NCBI GenBank assembly: GCA_947652735.1
Contig: CANTEG010000007.1
Span: 89,940 to 153,939, forward strand
Direction of reading: 5' to 3'
From: an uncultured Lachnospiraceae bacterium
Lineage (GTDB): Bacteria > Bacillota > Clostridia > Lachnospirales > Lachnospiraceae
Length of the DNA stretch: 64,000 nt
The notes below the pieces were generated by a model. The model was given only the letters and a program-made list of their open reading frames with translations, was not told where the DNA came from and made no database searches. This document shows positions 63,226-64,000 of this stretch, piece by piece. Both the position numbers and the translations under genes were made by a program. Positions within the stretch are counted from its first letter, which is position 1; every line of letters begins with the position of its first letter.

Positions 63226-64000
63226 ATTAATGTATAACCAAAGTGGAATGTAAAGCATTATAAGCTTTTTCTATTCTTTTTAAAATTTCTATTAATGTAT
63301 AACCAAAGTGGAATGTAAAGTTAAATAGAAAATTGTGCAAACTATGCATAATTATCCATTAATGTATAACCAAAGTGGAATGTAAAGGTCCTGGCTGGTC
63401 ATATTACCACCGTGTCGTCTATTATTAATGTATAACCAAAGTGGAATGTAAAGTTCATCAAAATACATGTTGAATATATTCATCTTGATTAATGTATAAC
63501 CAAAGTGGAATGTAAAGGTATGATTAACCTCATTAACTGTATCATATATAGTCATTAATGTATAACCAAAGTGGAATGTAAAGTTCCGTACATTCTTTAT
63601 CAGGCTCACTTTTGTAAAAATTAATGTATAACCAAAGTGGAATGTAAAGTCGATTATCGCTTTGTCTAAATAGTTTTTATGAGCATTAATGTATAACCAA
63701 AGTGGAATGTAAAGTCATATCTGTATAACGACGGTACAGAATTAAGAGCATTAATGTATAACCAAAGTGGAATGTAAAGATTTGTTTAGGCGGTTAAACT
63801 ATATAAAAGGAAGTATTAATGTATAACCAAAGTGGAATGTAAAGATATTACCGCTTCGCGTATGTGTGGTAATCTCTGTGATTAATGTATAACCAAAGTG
63901 GAATGTAAAGTTATTTCAACACCACGTTCACGGGCTAAAAGACTGAATTAATGTATAACCAAAATGGAATGTAAAGAGTTTCGGCTGTGCATATACCGCG
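63226..64000 (+). CRISPR. CRISPR array, 12 repeats of 30 bp seen, continues past window
   Basis: Repeats begin ATTAATGTATAACC and end GGAATGTAAAG. They start at 63226, 63291, 63358, 63424, 63488, 63554, 63620, 63685, 63750, 63815, 63881 and 63947. The 11 full spacers are 34-37 bases and all differ. Eleven repeats are identical; the twelfth has AAAATGG for AAAGTGG near its middle. The 168-base leader is on the cas2 side, so the new spacers are near 63256 and transcription runs to the right. The repeat resembles known I-B types, with the 3' end forming the crRNA 5' handle. A last partial spacer (24 bases) is cut by the window edge. Confidence 0.98.

Noticed and set aside
63352-63609. Minus-strand frame with repeated FTFHFGYTL
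   Set aside because: It is the translation of the CRISPR repeats and spacers themselves, not a gene.

Overview
The window looks like a chromosomal segment of a low-GC, Gram-positive, spore-former-type member of the Clostridia, most likely Lachnospiraceae. The reasons are the A/T-rich codon use, strong AGGAGG-type ribosome binding sites with several TTG starts, the YlxR-YlxQ-InfB-RbfA-NrnA-TruB-RibF gene order, sporulation genes of the YqfC/YqfD type, the short HisG that needs HisZ, and an N-terminally extended HisIE. The species cannot be named from the sequence alone.

Layout. (1) 1-7251 is the infB translation/RNA-processing operon (rnpM end, ylxQ, infB, rbfA, nrnA, truB, ribF), with an unrelated membrane acyltransferase inserted before truB. 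(2) 7279-16621 holds tRNA-Arg(CCG) followed by a nested hairpin repeat, a membrane-anchored unknown, rluF, ligA, metA (Glu111, acetyl-CoA type), a SpoVB/MurJ-like flippase, a cysteine desulfurase and a PHP phosphatase. (3) 16888-21772 is the lower-glycolysis block gapA, pgk, tpiA, then a PlsC-like acyltransferase and lexA with an overlapping SOS box. (4) 22041-28756 is a surface block: two tandem exported proteins with cell-wall-like repeats plus a transglutaminase-like domain, an MBOAT O-acyltransferase, a DHHW partner protein and a G5/DUF348 lipoprotein. (5) 28904-35405 is a histidine operon (hisZ, hisG, hisD, a DUF3137 protein, hisB and a HisF-like/HisIE fusion) behind a perfect-consensus promoter; hisA, hisF, hisH and hisC are not here. 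(6) 35426-46084 has a 48-residue membrane peptide, alaS, rpsU, yqfC, yqfD, phoH, ybeY, a DUF3048 lipoprotein, a BofC-like protein and two FAD enzymes. (7) 46260-54397 has proB, DUF896, a 5-formyl-THF cyclo-ligase, proA, a MoxR ATPase/VWA pair, a patatin, a cytidylate-kinase-like protein and two unknowns.

(8) 54575-64000 is a complete type I-B (Tneap/Cst-like) CRISPR-Cas locus: cas6, cas8 (Cst1-like), cas7 (Cst2), cas5, cas3, cas4, cas1, cas2, a leader, and at least 12 repeats of 30 bp that run past the window edge. The Cascade and Cas3 genes are separated from the adaptation genes by a 134-base gap with two perfect stem-loops, and two more perfect stem-loops precede cas6. This locus is the main accessory system. 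Its architecture is known, but the Cas6 without an N-terminal histidine, the Cas5 with a long charged helical insertion, the Cas8 without CxxC pairs and the hairpin-bearing junction deserve a second look.

The rest is mostly core metabolism and information processing. The less explained parts are the transglutaminase-like repeat proteins beside an O-acylation module, the HisF-like pseudo-domain fused to HisIE, and several small palindromic intergenic repeats.
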